64,000 nucleotides of DNA from CAVQCJ01 sp963711005 (GTDB lineage Bacteria > Actinomycetota > Actinomycetes > Prado026), in contig CAVQCJ010000003.1 of the NCBI GenBank assembly GCA_963711005.1, positions 1 to 64,000 on the forward strand. The letters run 5' to 3'. Both the position numbers and the translations under genes were made by a program. The notes beneath the pieces were generated by a model. The model was given only the letters and a program-made list of their open reading frames with translations, had not been told where the DNA came from and searched no databases. Below, piece by piece: positions 32,733 through 40,570 of this stretch; the first letter of the stretch is position 1; each line of letters begins with the position of its first letter.

Positions 32733-32748
32733 GGTGATGTCCGTCACG
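32733..32748. promoter_or_regulatory. CRP/GlxR-like site upstream of NlpC/P60 copy 1
   Basis: gGTGA-TGTCCG-TCACg. The GTGA-N6-TCAC core is that of actinobacterial CRP; the outer bases differ from TGTGA-N6-TCACA. It lies ~120 nt upstream of the riboswitch, the same distance as the perfect site in front of copy 2. Confidence 0.5.
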
Positions 32749-32791
32749 GGAACCTGGGCGGTGCGACGTCCGTCCAAGCGCGCCGCGCGGC

Positions 32792-33099
32792 TCAGTCGGG
32801 CGGCGCGTCGGCCAGCCGCCGGTACACGCGGTGGTCCTGCCAGCGGCCCGCGATGCGCAGGTAGTCCCTGGCCACCCCCATCGGCTCGAACCCGTTGCGT
32901 TCCAGCACTTTCTGCGACCCGACGTTGGTCAGCAACGTGCCGGCCTCGACCCGGTGCAGCCGCCGCTGGCCGAATGCGACGTGCAGTCTCGAACGGCGCC
33001 ATGAACTGCCGGTTCGCGAGGTAGAGCGCGGCCAGCCCGCCGCAGTCCTCGACAGCCAGCGGGGCGGATGCGGACGGCGTTCGTGCCGGGTGCGACCAC
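32792..33099 (-). pseudogene. Degraded GNAT (RimJ-type) acetyltransferase
   Basis: On the minus strand, VVVAPGTNAVRIRP is followed, after an extra base near 33060, by LAVEDCGGLAALYLANRQFMAPFE, the classic RimJ/RimL N-terminus. The text then jumps directly, in another frame, to the C-terminal part RRLHRVEAGTLLTNVGSQKV / LERNGFEPMGVARDYLRIAG / RWQDHRVYRRL. About 80 residues that should hold the acetyl-CoA-binding (R/Q)xxGxG/A motif are missing. So both a frameshift and an internal deletion are present. It begins 10 nt after the pirin stop and was probably co-transcribed. Confidence 0.8.
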
Positions 33100-33108
33100 G
33101 ACGACCGC

Positions 33109-33888
33109 CTACTGCACGCCCACCGTGGCGTGCATCTCCCACACGAGCACCTCGGCCGGCTCGGTGGCAGTCACCCGCTGCCCGCCGGTCGCGGTGAACC
33201 GCACCGCGTCGCCCTCCGCGAGCGCGCCGACACCTTCGAGCGACACCGTCCCGCGCGCCACGAACAGGTGCAGGAACGGCGCGTCCGGCAGGTCGACCGA
33301 CTCGCCGGCGCTCAGCCGGGCGGCGTACAGCGCGGCGTACTTGTTCCTGATCCTGATGGCCGCGGCGCTCTCGTGCCGCTGCATCCCGGACGCGACCGGC
33401 ACCAGCCCACCCCGCAGCAGCGCGTCTTCGATCTCCAGCTGCTCGTAGCCGGGGGTGATCCCGTCCTCGTCGGGCAGCACCCACATCTGCACGAAGTGCA
33501 CCGGGTCCTCGTGGTGGGCACCGCCGTGCAGCCGCCAGGAGTCGTTCTTCTCCGAGTGCAGGATCCCGGTGCCGGCCGACATCCGCTGGGCCAGCCCGGG
33601 GTAGATGACCCCGGAGTGCCCGGTCGAGTCCTGGTGGACCAGCGAACCGGTCAGCACCCACGTCACGATCTCCATGTCCTGGTGCGGGTGCGTCTCGAAC
33701 CCGGTCCCGGGCACCACGATGTCGTCGTTGTTGACGAGCAGCAGGCCGTGGTGGGTGTTGCGCGGGTCGTAGTGGCGCGAGAACGAGAACGAGTGCTTCG
33801 AGTCCAGCCAGGACAGCCCCGTCTTGAACCGGTCGCCCGCGCGACGCACGTCCACCTGCGGCTGCGGCTGCTCGGTGGTCGGGCTCAC
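33109..33888 (-). CDS. Pirin family protein (bicupin)
   Basis: 259 residues. Landmarks: LSWLDSKHSFSFSRHYDPRN, GTGFETHPHQDMEIVTWVLTGSLVHQDSTGH (metal ligands H-x-H and E of the N-terminal cupin), RMSAGTGILHSEKN, and VHFVQMWVLPDE. Family members are metal-binding cupins; some have quercetin dioxygenase activity. The GTG at 33888 is chosen because GGAGGTCACC lies directly upstream; longer in-frame starts give unrelated residues. Confidence 0.92.
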   Translation of the reverse strand: MSPTTEQPQPQVDVRRAGDRFKTGLSWLDSKHSFSFSRHYDPRNTHHGLLLVNNDDIVVPGTGFETHPHQDMEIVTWVLTGSLVHQDSTGHSGVIYPGLAQRMSAGTGILHSEKNDSWRLHGGAHHEDPVHFVQMWVLPDEDGITPGYEQLEIEDALLRGGLVPVASGMQRHESAAAIRIRNKYAALYAARLSAGESVDLPDAPFLHLFVARGTVSLEGVGALAEGDAVRFTATGGQRVTATEPAEVLVWEMHATVGVQ

Positions 33889-34027
33889 GGTGACCTCCAC
33901 GGCTCGGGGGGTCCCATCCTCCCGTAACCCTTGCCGGTCGGGGTGGCGAGGGCTAGAAGTACCAGTACAGGGTCCGCGAACGTCCCGTCGGGCCTCACGG
34001 GGCGGCGCCGGCCACGAGGGAGGCGTC

Positions 34028-34165
34028 ATGAGCCAGCAGCCAGACCTTCCGGACATCGAAGACGTCGACGAGGTGCAGCCCGCCCCGGGCGACGACACCG
34101 GCGGTCACGTCCAGGACGACGGGTCCGACATCTTGCCGGACGCGCCTGAGCAGGACCACAGCTGA
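34028..34165 (+). CDS. Small acidic protein, 45 residues
   Basis: MSQQPDLPDIEDVDEVQPAP continuing to DDGSDILPDAPEQDHS: very acidic, no hydrophobic core, probably disordered. It has a strong ribosome site (GAGGGAGG) and its stop overlaps the next start by one base (TGATG), arguing that it is translated and coupled to the lysin-like gene. Function unknown. Confidence 0.7.
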   Translation: MSQQPDLPDIEDVDEVQPAPGDDTGGHVQDDGSDILPDAPEQDHS

Positions 34166-34863
34166 TGCGCACCTACGCACAGGCGAAGGCGTTCGCCCAG
34201 AACCAGCACGACCATCCGATCGCCAGCGGCTGGTTCGACAAGTGCCAGGTCTTCAGCCGTCAGTGCGTCGGCGCCCCGCCGTTCGGCACGTCTGCACGGC
34301 TGGCCTTCGAGGGGACTCCCGCGGTGCACCGGCACACGTCGAGCCCGCCGCCGCCAGGGTCCATCGCGTACTTCGGAAGGCCGGGCGTAGGCGACGGGCA
34401 CGCGGTGTTCGTCGTCGAGGGCGGCATCGTCTGGTCGACCGACATCCTGCGGCACGCCAAGGTGGACAGAGTCCGCTGGGACACCTTCCCCAAGGGCCAG
34501 CCCAAGGGCTGGAGCCTGCCGTACCGCGGCTGGATCGACTGGTGCCCGGCCGGTGAGCTCCCGGTGCAGCACCTCGCACCAGCCGGCCCCGCGGCCGCGG
34601 GCCCGTACCGCCAGGACAAGAAGGTCTACAAGAGCAAGATGCACCTGAAGCAGGCAGACTCGGACAGTGTGTGGAATCTGCAGGTGGCGCTGGCCGCGAA
34701 GGGTATGCCGGTGACCGGCGGGCCGACCGGGTTCTACGGCACGCAGACCCGGGACGCGTGCGCTGCGTTCCAGCGCGGCCAGGGCTGGTCGGGGCAGGGT
34801 GCGGACGGGATCGCCGGGCCGCTGACCGCCGAGCGGCTCGGGCTCGTCTGGGTCGAGGCCTAG
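34165..34863 (+). CDS. CHAP-like amidase with C-terminal peptidoglycan-binding domain
   Basis: 232 residues without a signal peptide. The N-terminal ~130 residues have a Cys/His arrangement like CHAP enzymes (FDKCQVFSRQCVGAPPFG; PPPPGSIAYFGRPGVGDGHAVFV, where H is the base; RGWIDWCP). The C-terminal ~70 residues form a PG_binding_1 domain (SDSVWNLQVALAAKGMPVTG, FYGTQTRDACAAFQRGQGW, GIAGPLTAERLGL). Lack of a signal peptide and this domain order resemble phage endolysins, but no other phage gene is nearby. It is coupled to the upstream acidic peptide and 2 nt from the LigD-type phosphoesterase gene. Confidence 0.78.
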   Translation: MRTYAQAKAFAQNQHDHPIASGWFDKCQVFSRQCVGAPPFGTSARLAFEGTPAVHRHTSSPPPPGSIAYFGRPGVGDGHAVFVVEGGIVWSTDILRHAKVDRVRWDTFPKGQPKGWSLPYRGWIDWCPAGELPVQHLAPAGPAAAGPYRQDKKVYKSKMHLKQADSDSVWNLQVALAAKGMPVTGGPTGFYGTQTRDACAAFQRGQGWSGQGADGIAGPLTAERLGLVWVEA

Positions 34864-34865
34864 GG

Positions 34866-35237
34866 GTGCGGCCGGCGTTCGTGCTCCACGAGCACCGGCG
34901 ACCCAGGCACCACTTCGATCTTCGGTTGGAGCAGGACGGCGTCCTGCGGTCGTGGGCGCTGCCGCGCGGGCTGCCGGCCGAGCCGGGGGACAACCGGCTG
35001 GCTGTGGCGGTCGACGACCACGACCTGGACCACCAGACGTACGAGGACGCGGACAAGTCCATCGCGGACACCGGCTGGTGGGAGGAGCACGACCGCAACG
35101 ACAAGCGGTTCGTGTTCACCCTGCACGGCCGCACCGACGCGCGCCGCTACGCGCTCATCCGCACCGACCGCGACTGGCTGCTGCACCGGACCAGGCAGCA
35201 GCCGGACGCCGGGACGGGGCCGGGGGAGGCGCGTTGA
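34866..35237 (+). CDS. Stand-alone LigD-type 3'-phosphoesterase domain
   Basis: 123 residues corresponding to the phosphoesterase (PE) module of bacterial LigD: FVLHEHRRPRHHFDLRLEQDGVLRSWALPRG (given as HRRPRHHFDLRLE and SWALPRG) with the catalytic HxxxHxDxR-like core, then DHDLDHQTYED and WWEEHDRNDKRFVFTLHGR. It would trim 3'-phosphates and terminal ribonucleotides from DNA ends. GTG start at 34866, 2 nt after the lysin-like gene; its stop overlaps the start region of the MFS gene. Confidence 0.9.
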   Translation: MRPAFVLHEHRRPRHHFDLRLEQDGVLRSWALPRGLPAEPGDNRLAVAVDDHDLDHQTYEDADKSIADTGWWEEHDRNDKRFVFTLHGRTDARRYALIRTDRDWLLHRTRQQPDAGTGPGEAR

Positions 35238-35239
35238 CC

Positions 35240-36760
35240 GTGCCCGCAGCCGCAGCGGGGTCCGAGGCGCCGCAGGAGGTGCAGGTCCGGTACGGGACTG
35301 CGACCGGTCGCTGGGTGCTGCTGGCGACCATCCTCGGCTCCGGGCTGGCCGGGATCGACGCCACGGTGGTCAACGTCGCGCTGCCCTCGATCGGCGCCGA
35401 CTTCGGCGTCGACTTCGCCGCCCTGCAGTGGACGATCACCGCGTACACGCTGACGCTCGCCTCGCTGATCTTGCTCGGTGGCGCGCTGGGGGACCGGTTC
35501 GGCCGGCGCCGGGTGTTCGTCGTAGGCGTCATGTGGTTCGCGGCCGCCTCCTTGCTGTGCGGGCTGGCCCCGAGCGCGGACTGGCTGATCGCGGCCCGGG
35601 CGCTGCAGGGGGTGGGGGCGGCGCTGCTCACCCCTGGCAGCCTGGCGATGATCCAGGCGTCGTTCGTGCCGGCAGACCGGGCCAGGGCCATCGGCGCGTG
35701 GTCCGGGCTGGGCGGCGTCGCGACGGCGATCGGGCCGTTCCTGGGCGGGTGGCTGATCCTGGTGGCCTCCTGGCGGTGGGTCTTCCTGATCAACCTGCCA
35801 CTAGCCGTCGTCGTGGTGCTGGTGGCCAGGCGGCACGTCCCGGAGACCCGCGACCCCACCGCCACCGGCAGGATCGATCTGCTCGGGGCCACGCTGGCCG
35901 TGGTCGGGCTGGCCGGGGTCACCTACGCGATCATCGAGATCCCGGTGGACGGTCCCGGCGCGCCCCCGGTCCTGGTGGCTGCGCTGGTCGGGGTGCTGGC
36001 GATGGTCGCGTTCGGCTTCGCCGAGACGCGGCAGCGCCACCCGATGCTGCCGATGTCGATCTTCCGGTCCAAGCAGTTCAGCGCCGCCAACGCCGTGACC
36101 TGCCTCGTCTACGGCGCGTTCGGTGGGGTCTTCTTCCTGCTCGCGGTGCAGCTGCAGGTCGTCGCCGGGTTCTCCCCGTTGGGTGCCGGGATCGCGCTGC
36201 TGCCGATCACCGTGGTCATGCTGCTGCTGTCGGCCAGGGCCGGCCAGCTCGCGCAGCGGATCGGACCGAGGCTGCCGATGACGCTGGGACCGCTGGTCTG
36301 CGCCGCCGGCGTGCTGCTCATGCGCCGGATCGGCCCGGACGCGCAGTACGTCTCGGACGTCCTGCCGGCTGTCACCGTCTTCGCGCTCGGCCTGGCCCTG
36401 CTGGTGGCGCCGCTGACCGCGACCGTGCTGGCCGCGGTCGACGCCCGGCACGCCGGCGTGGCGTCCGGGGTGAACAACGCGGTGGCGCGGGCGGCAGGGC
36501 TGATCGCGGTGGCGGCCCTTCCGGTCCTGGCCGGCATCTCGGGGGAGGACTACACCGATCCGGCCTCGTTCGAGAGCGGGTTCCGGCTGGCGCTGCTCAT
36601 CGCTGCTGGGCTTCTGCTGGCGGGCAGCGCGCTGGCGGCGGTCACGATCCGTAACCGGCTCTCCGCCGTGGCCGAGCGGCCGCTGAGCTGTCCGATCTCG
36701 GCGCCCCCGCTCGCCACGGCAGCCGGTCGGGACCCGGGCGGAACGGCCACGGACGGATGA
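35240..36760 (+). CDS. MFS drug antiporter, DHA2 family (14 TM)
   Basis: 506 residues. Motif D1 in GSGLAGIDATVVNVALPSIG, motif A GGALGDRFGRRRVF, motif C-like GGVATAIGPFLGGWLI. Fourteen TMs fit the hydrophobicity. The GTG at 35240 is 10 nt after GGGAGG; a TTG at 35234 overlapping the previous stop is an alternative. It belongs to the acidic peptide-lysin-PE operon by spacing. Substrate unknown. Confidence 0.9.
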   Translation: MPAAAAGSEAPQEVQVRYGTATGRWVLLATILGSGLAGIDATVVNVALPSIGADFGVDFAALQWTITAYTLTLASLILLGGALGDRFGRRRVFVVGVMWFAAASLLCGLAPSADWLIAARALQGVGAALLTPGSLAMIQASFVPADRARAIGAWSGLGGVATAIGPFLGGWLILVASWRWVFLINLPLAVVVVLVARRHVPETRDPTATGRIDLLGATLAVVGLAGVTYAIIEIPVDGPGAPPVLVAALVGVLAMVAFGFAETRQRHPMLPMSIFRSKQFSAANAVTCLVYGAFGGVFFLLAVQLQVVAGFSPLGAGIALLPITVVMLLLSARAGQLAQRIGPRLPMTLGPLVCAAGVLLMRRIGPDAQYVSDVLPAVTVFALGLALLVAPLTATVLAAVDARHAGVASGVNNAVARAAGLIAVAALPVLAGISGEDYTDPASFESGFRLALLIAAGLLLAGSALAAVTIRNRLSAVAERPLSCPISAPPLATAAGRDPGGTATDG

Positions 36761-36847
36761 CGACGAAGTTGCGAAACCGCGTCCGCCTCATGACCGGAGT
36801 ACTGGCGACCCCAGTGATCTAGAGGCCGGAGGGCGCATACTGAACAC

Positions 36848-37072
36848 GTGTACTCCCACCGGGCCAAGGCCCCGCGTCACCTGCCAACGAGTCCCTTCGC
36901 TCCGCCGGTGGTCCGTCCGGTGGAGCAGTTCGCGGTCGACGACCGCGTCGCGCACGACCAGTACGGTCTCGGCCGGGTGATCGCCGTCGAGGAGGACATC
37001 GCCGTGCTGGTCGACTTCGGCACCAGCCAGCAGCGCTGCGTGTCCCCGTTCGCCCGGCTCACCAAGCTCTGA
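36848..37072 (+). CDS. Small protein with SH3/Tudor-like barrel
   Basis: 74 residues from a GTG at 36848. The core FAVDDRVAHDQYGLGRVIAVEEDIAVLVDFGTSQQRCVSPFARL (in two pieces: VDDRVAHDQYGLGRVI and VLVDFG) resembles the beta-barrel repeat of CarD/TRCF- and UvrD-tail-like RNA polymerase-binding or nucleic-acid-binding domains (D-x-V-x-H-xx-F/Y-G-x-G-x-V). Conserved actinobacterial families of this type have no assigned role. Convergent with the downstream MFS gene. Confidence 0.65.
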   Translation: MYSHRAKAPRHLPTSPFAPPVVRPVEQFAVDDRVAHDQYGLGRVIAVEEDIAVLVDFGTSQQRCVSPFARLTKL

Positions 37073-37102
37073 CTCTCGCCGGGCCGTAGGCCCGTTCTCG
37101 AG

Positions 37103-38686
37103 CTAGACGTTCTCGAGGGCTGCCTGCCGACCGGCCGCCGGTCCGGGAGCCTGCGCCTCGACCCGGTGCCGCGCGGGCAGCAGAGCCAGTGCCCCGACCG
37201 CGGCCAGCCCGGTCGCCGCGGCGGCGACCAGCGACCCGGCCGACAGCCCCGCCATGAAGGCGTCCCGCACCGCCGCGGCCGCCGGCCCGCGCACGGCGAC
37301 GGGCAGCTGTCCGGTCGCCCCGATCCCGGCCACGACCGACTCCCGGGCCTGGGCGGTGAGCCCGGCCGGCAGACCGAGCCGGGCGAACGCATCGGTCAGG
37401 TGCGACCCGTACAGCGAGGCCATCACCGAGCCGACCACCGCGACGCCGAGCGTGCCGCCGACCTCCCGCGTGGTGTCGTTGACCGCCGAACCGGCGCCGG
37501 CCCGCGACAGCGGCAGCGCGCCCATGATGGCGTCGGTCGCCGGGCCCGAGGTGAGCGCGAGCCCCGAGGCCATCAACGTCATCGCGATGATGATCCGGCC
37601 CCAGTAGGCCGAGTCGACGGCCGACCCGGCCGCCACCATGAAGCCACTGCTCATCAGCGCGAGCCCGGCCGCGACCACGAGCTTGGTCCCGACCCGCTTC
37701 ATCAGCACGATAGCGACGGGGGACATGACCCCGGTCACGACGGCGAACGGCAACGTCGCCAACCCGGCGCGGAGCGTGTCGTAGCCGCGGACGACCTGGA
37801 AGAACTGCGTGATCATGAAGATGAAGCCGAAGAGGCCGAAGAACGCGAGCGCCACCGACGCGCTGGCCGCGGAGAAGCGCGCGTTGGCGAACAGGCGGAC
37901 GTCGAACAGTGGGTGGCGCATCCGCGTCTCCCACCGGACGAACGCCGCCAGCAGGACAGCCGCGGCCGCGAACCCGGTCACCGTCACGGTGGACGTCCAG
38001 CCGTTGTCGGGGGCCTCGATGATGGTCCAGACGAGCGCGGTCACTGCGGCGACCGAGAGCACCGCACCGGCGAAGTCGAACCGGGCGTCGGTCGCGTGCC
38101 GGGACTCCGGGAGCAGCCGCCAGCCGGCCAGCAGGGCGATCGCGGCCAGCGGGACGTTGACGAGGAACACCGAGCCCCAGCTGAAGTGCTGCAGCAGCAC
38201 CCCGCCGGACACCGGGCCCAGCGCGACCGCGAGGCCGGACACGCCGGACCAGATGCCGATCGCCGTCGCCCGCTCCCGGACGTCGGTGAAGACGTTGGAC
38301 AGCAGCGCGAGGGTGGCCGGGTAGATCAGCGCGGCGCTGGCGCCCATGGCTGCGCGGGCGGCGATGAGCTGGTCCACGGAACCGGCGAAGACGGCGGTCA
38401 GCGAGGTGAGCGCGAACAGCACCAGACCGACCTGCAGGATCCGGCGCCGGCCGAGGCGGTCGCCGAGGTTCCCGGCGACGAGCAGCAGACCGGCGAACAC
38501 GAGGGTGTAGCCGTCGACCACCCACTGCAGCTGGCTGGTCGTGGCGGCCAGGTCGCGGCTGAGGGTCGGCAGGGCCACGTTGACGATCGTGTTGTCCACG
38601 GTGACCAGCAGGACGCTCAGACAGAGCACCGCGAGGATCCACCAGCGCCGCAGGTGAACTGTCTCGGGGGTCGGGCTGGGGCTCAT
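37103..38686 (-). CDS. MFS drug antiporter, DHA2 (QacA-like) family
   Basis: 527 residues, 14 TMs. Motif D1 SVLLVTVDNTIVNVALPTLS, motif A GNLGDRLGRRRIL, motif C SGLAVALGPVSGGVL. A ~45-residue extracytoplasmic loop lies between the last two TMs. The tail is charged and ends AALENV. Divergent from a TetR gene with a 105-nt operator-containing gap, a classical repressor-pump pair. Confidence 0.93.
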   Translation of the reverse strand: MSPSPTPETVHLRRWWILAVLCLSVLLVTVDNTIVNVALPTLSRDLAATTSQLQWVVDGYTLVFAGLLLVAGNLGDRLGRRRILQVGLVLFALTSLTAVFAGSVDQLIAARAAMGASAALIYPATLALLSNVFTDVRERATAIGIWSGVSGLAVALGPVSGGVLLQHFSWGSVFLVNVPLAAIALLAGWRLLPESRHATDARFDFAGAVLSVAAVTALVWTIIEAPDNGWTSTVTVTGFAAAAVLLAAFVRWETRMRHPLFDVRLFANARFSAASASVALAFFGLFGFIFMITQFFQVVRGYDTLRAGLATLPFAVVTGVMSPVAIVLMKRVGTKLVVAAGLALMSSGFMVAAGSAVDSAYWGRIIIAMTLMASGLALTSGPATDAIMGALPLSRAGAGSAVNDTTREVGGTLGVAVVGSVMASLYGSHLTDAFARLGLPAGLTAQARESVVAGIGATGQLPVAVRGPAAAAVRDAFMAGLSAGSLVAAAATGLAAVGALALLPARHRVEAQAPGPAAGRQAALENV

Positions 38687-38707
38687 CTCGATCTCCTCTA
38701 GTACGTC

Positions 38708-38725
38708 GTTCTACAACTGTGGAAC
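38708..38725. promoter_or_regulatory. Candidate TetR operator between pump and regulator
   Basis: GTTCTACAACTGTGGAAC, an 18-bp quasi-palindrome (14 of 18 positions symmetric), in the divergent gap close to the MFS start. A TetR dimer bound here could repress the pump and itself. Confidence 0.55.
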
Positions 38726-38791
38726 AATGTGCTACAGAGTCGCGAGGGTGTCAAGGGCCGGATGCACCGCGGACGACCGGGATCGGGGAGG

Positions 38792-39454
38792 ATGGCCGAC
38801 GTGCCGACCACAGCGACGGGTGAGCGGGGCCGCGCGCAGCGTGGGCGGGGGGGTGCGGAGCGTGAGCGGGGGCGCACCGAGCGGACCCGCAGCGTCGACG
38901 TGCAGGGCGCGCTGGTCGAGGCCGCCCAGACCGTGCTGCTCCGGGACGGGCCGGCGGCGGTCACCGTGCGGGCGGTGGCCGCGGAGGCCGGGGTCGCCCC
39001 GATGGGCGTGTACAACCACCTGGGCGGCAAGGACGGGCTGGTGGCGGCCATCCTCGTCCGCGGCTTCGACGGGTTGACCGCGGCGATCTCGGCCGGGGAC
39101 GAGCCGGACCCGGTGGAGCGGCTACGCGCGTGCGGGCTGCGCTACCGCGAGTTCGCGCTGACCAACCCGCAGCACTACGCGGTGATGTTCGAGGCGGCAC
39201 TGCCGATGGAGACCGAGTCTGCCGAGGTCACCGAGCACGCCACGGCCGCGTTCATGGCGCTGGTCGACAAGGTGACGTACGGGATGTCGCACGGCTCGAT
39301 CCGCCCGGGCGACCCGGTCGACACGGCGCAGCAGATCTGGAGCACGGTGCACGGCGCGGTGGCCCTGGAGCTCAAGGGCCTGGTGCTGACCCCGGACCCG
39401 CAGGCCACCTACGCCGAGCTGCTCGAGCTGCTCGTCCGGGGCACCGCGCCCTGA
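38792..39454 (+). CDS. TetR/AcrR-family transcriptional regulator
   Basis: 220 residues from the ATG at 38792 (a GTG at 38801 has better ribosome-site spacing). The HTH is TVRAVAAEAGVAPMGVYNHLGGKDGLVAAIL. The C-terminal helical ligand domain has a WHG-type domain pattern (ALTNPQHYAVMFEAALP; QQIWSTVHGAVALELKGL), as in many TetR-WHG proteins controlling efflux pumps. An Arg/Gly-rich N-terminal stretch of ~30 residues precedes the HTH. Divergent from the QacA-like pump. Confidence 0.92.
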   Translation: MADVPTTATGERGRAQRGRGGAERERGRTERTRSVDVQGALVEAAQTVLLRDGPAAVTVRAVAAEAGVAPMGVYNHLGGKDGLVAAILVRGFDGLTAAISAGDEPDPVERLRACGLRYREFALTNPQHYAVMFEAALPMETESAEVTEHATAAFMALVDKVTYGMSHGSIRPGDPVDTAQQIWSTVHGAVALELKGLVLTPDPQATYAELLELLVRGTAP

Positions 39455-39474
39455 GCACCTCGTCGGGCGGGCGG

Positions 39475-39663
39475 TCAGTCGTCCTCGGTGAGGCGGGCGA
39501 TGTACGCCGCGTCCAGTATGTCGCCGGAGTCGGCCGGCTCCTTGCCCAGGGCGGCGTCGATCGCCTCCTGCTCCTCGTACTCCTGCAGCCGCGAGGCCTG
39601 GTCGGCCTGGTCGCCGACGGACTCGTCCGCCGCCACGCTCGGCAGCGGTTCCTGGTCGCTCAT
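39475..39663 (-). CDS. Small acidic protein, 62 residues
   Basis: MSDQEPLPSVAADESVGDQA then DQASRLQEYEEQEAIDAALG and ADSGDILDAAYIARLTEDD. Net strongly negative; one predicted helix. Codon use is typical of the neighbourhood and it has a proper ATG, so it is probably expressed. No function recognised. Confidence 0.6.
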   Translation of the reverse strand: MSDQEPLPSVAADESVGDQADQASRLQEYEEQEAIDAALGKEPADSGDILDAAYIARLTEDD

Positions 39664-39785
39664 CGCGCACTCTCCAATGTCCGTCGAGGCGAACGTGCCG
39701 GACCACCGACCGTACCCGGCCTCGCCCGTCGCTGCTTCGGCTGGTTCCGCCGGGCCCGCCCGGTCCGCTGCCAGACTGCCTGTCC

Positions 39786-40556
39786 GTGACGTGGGCCCGG
39801 GCCTTGGCGGTGCTGGTCGCGGGCTTCGTCGCCGGCGGGATGACCGCGGTCGTCGGCGCCGGCAGCCTGGCGTCGTTGCCGGTGCTGCTCGCGATCGGCC
39901 TGAGCCCGGTGGCAGCCAACGTGACCAGCGCCGTCGGCGTCGTGCCCGGCTCGGTCGCGGGGGCGTTCGCCTACCGGCACCAGCTCGGACCGCAGCGCGG
40001 GCTGGTGGTCCCGCTGCTGCTGCCGACGGCGCTCGGCGGCGTCGCCGGTGCGCTGCTGCTGCTGGTGCTGCCCGAGCAGGTGTTCTCCGCCCTGCTGCCG
40101 GTCCTGCTCGTGCTGGCCGCCGGACTGGTCGCGTTCCAGCCGGCGATCGCGCGCGCCGTCGTCCGGCGCCGTCCCGGCGACCAGGGTGCGGTGGGGAGCG
40201 GCCCGCGGACCGGGCCGGTGGTGCTCGTCCTCGGCGTCGGTGTCGCGCTCTACGGCGGGTACTTCGGTGCGGCCGTCTCGGTGCTGTACCTGGCCATGCT
40301 CGGTGCGCTGATCGGCGGGCTGCAGGCCTCGAACGGGGTCAAGAATGTGCTGACCGGGGTCTCCTGCGGGTCCGCATGCGTGGTCTTCGTGCTGCGGGCG
40401 GACGTCGACTGGGCCGCAGCGCTGCTGCTGGCGGTGGGGAGCACGGTGGGCGGGGTGCTCGCCGGACGCTACGGCCAGCGCCTGCCGGACCCGTTCCTGC
40501 GCGCGGTGATCATCGTGGTGGCGCTCATCACCGCCGTCGTCGAAGCCCGCCGGTGA
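39786..40556 (+). CDS. TauE/SafE (TSUP) family membrane transporter
   Basis: 256 residues, eight TMs in two repeats: GFVAGGMTAVVGAGSLASLPVL with the N-terminal repeat signature, and LGVGVALYGGYFGAAVSVLYLAML with LQASNGVKNVLTGVSCGSACVVFV as the second. The family moves sulfur-containing anions or organic acids (sulfite, sulfoacetate, taurine products). GTG start at 39786. Monocistronic by spacing. Confidence 0.9.
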   Translation: MTWARALAVLVAGFVAGGMTAVVGAGSLASLPVLLAIGLSPVAANVTSAVGVVPGSVAGAFAYRHQLGPQRGLVVPLLLPTALGGVAGALLLLVLPEQVFSALLPVLLVLAAGLVAFQPAIARAVVRRRPGDQGAVGSGPRTGPVVLVLGVGVALYGGYFGAAVSVLYLAMLGALIGGLQASNGVKNVLTGVSCGSACVVFVLRADVDWAAALLLAVGSTVGGVLAGRYGQRLPDPFLRAVIIVVALITAVVEARR

Positions 40557-40570
40557 CCCCCGGCCGACGG

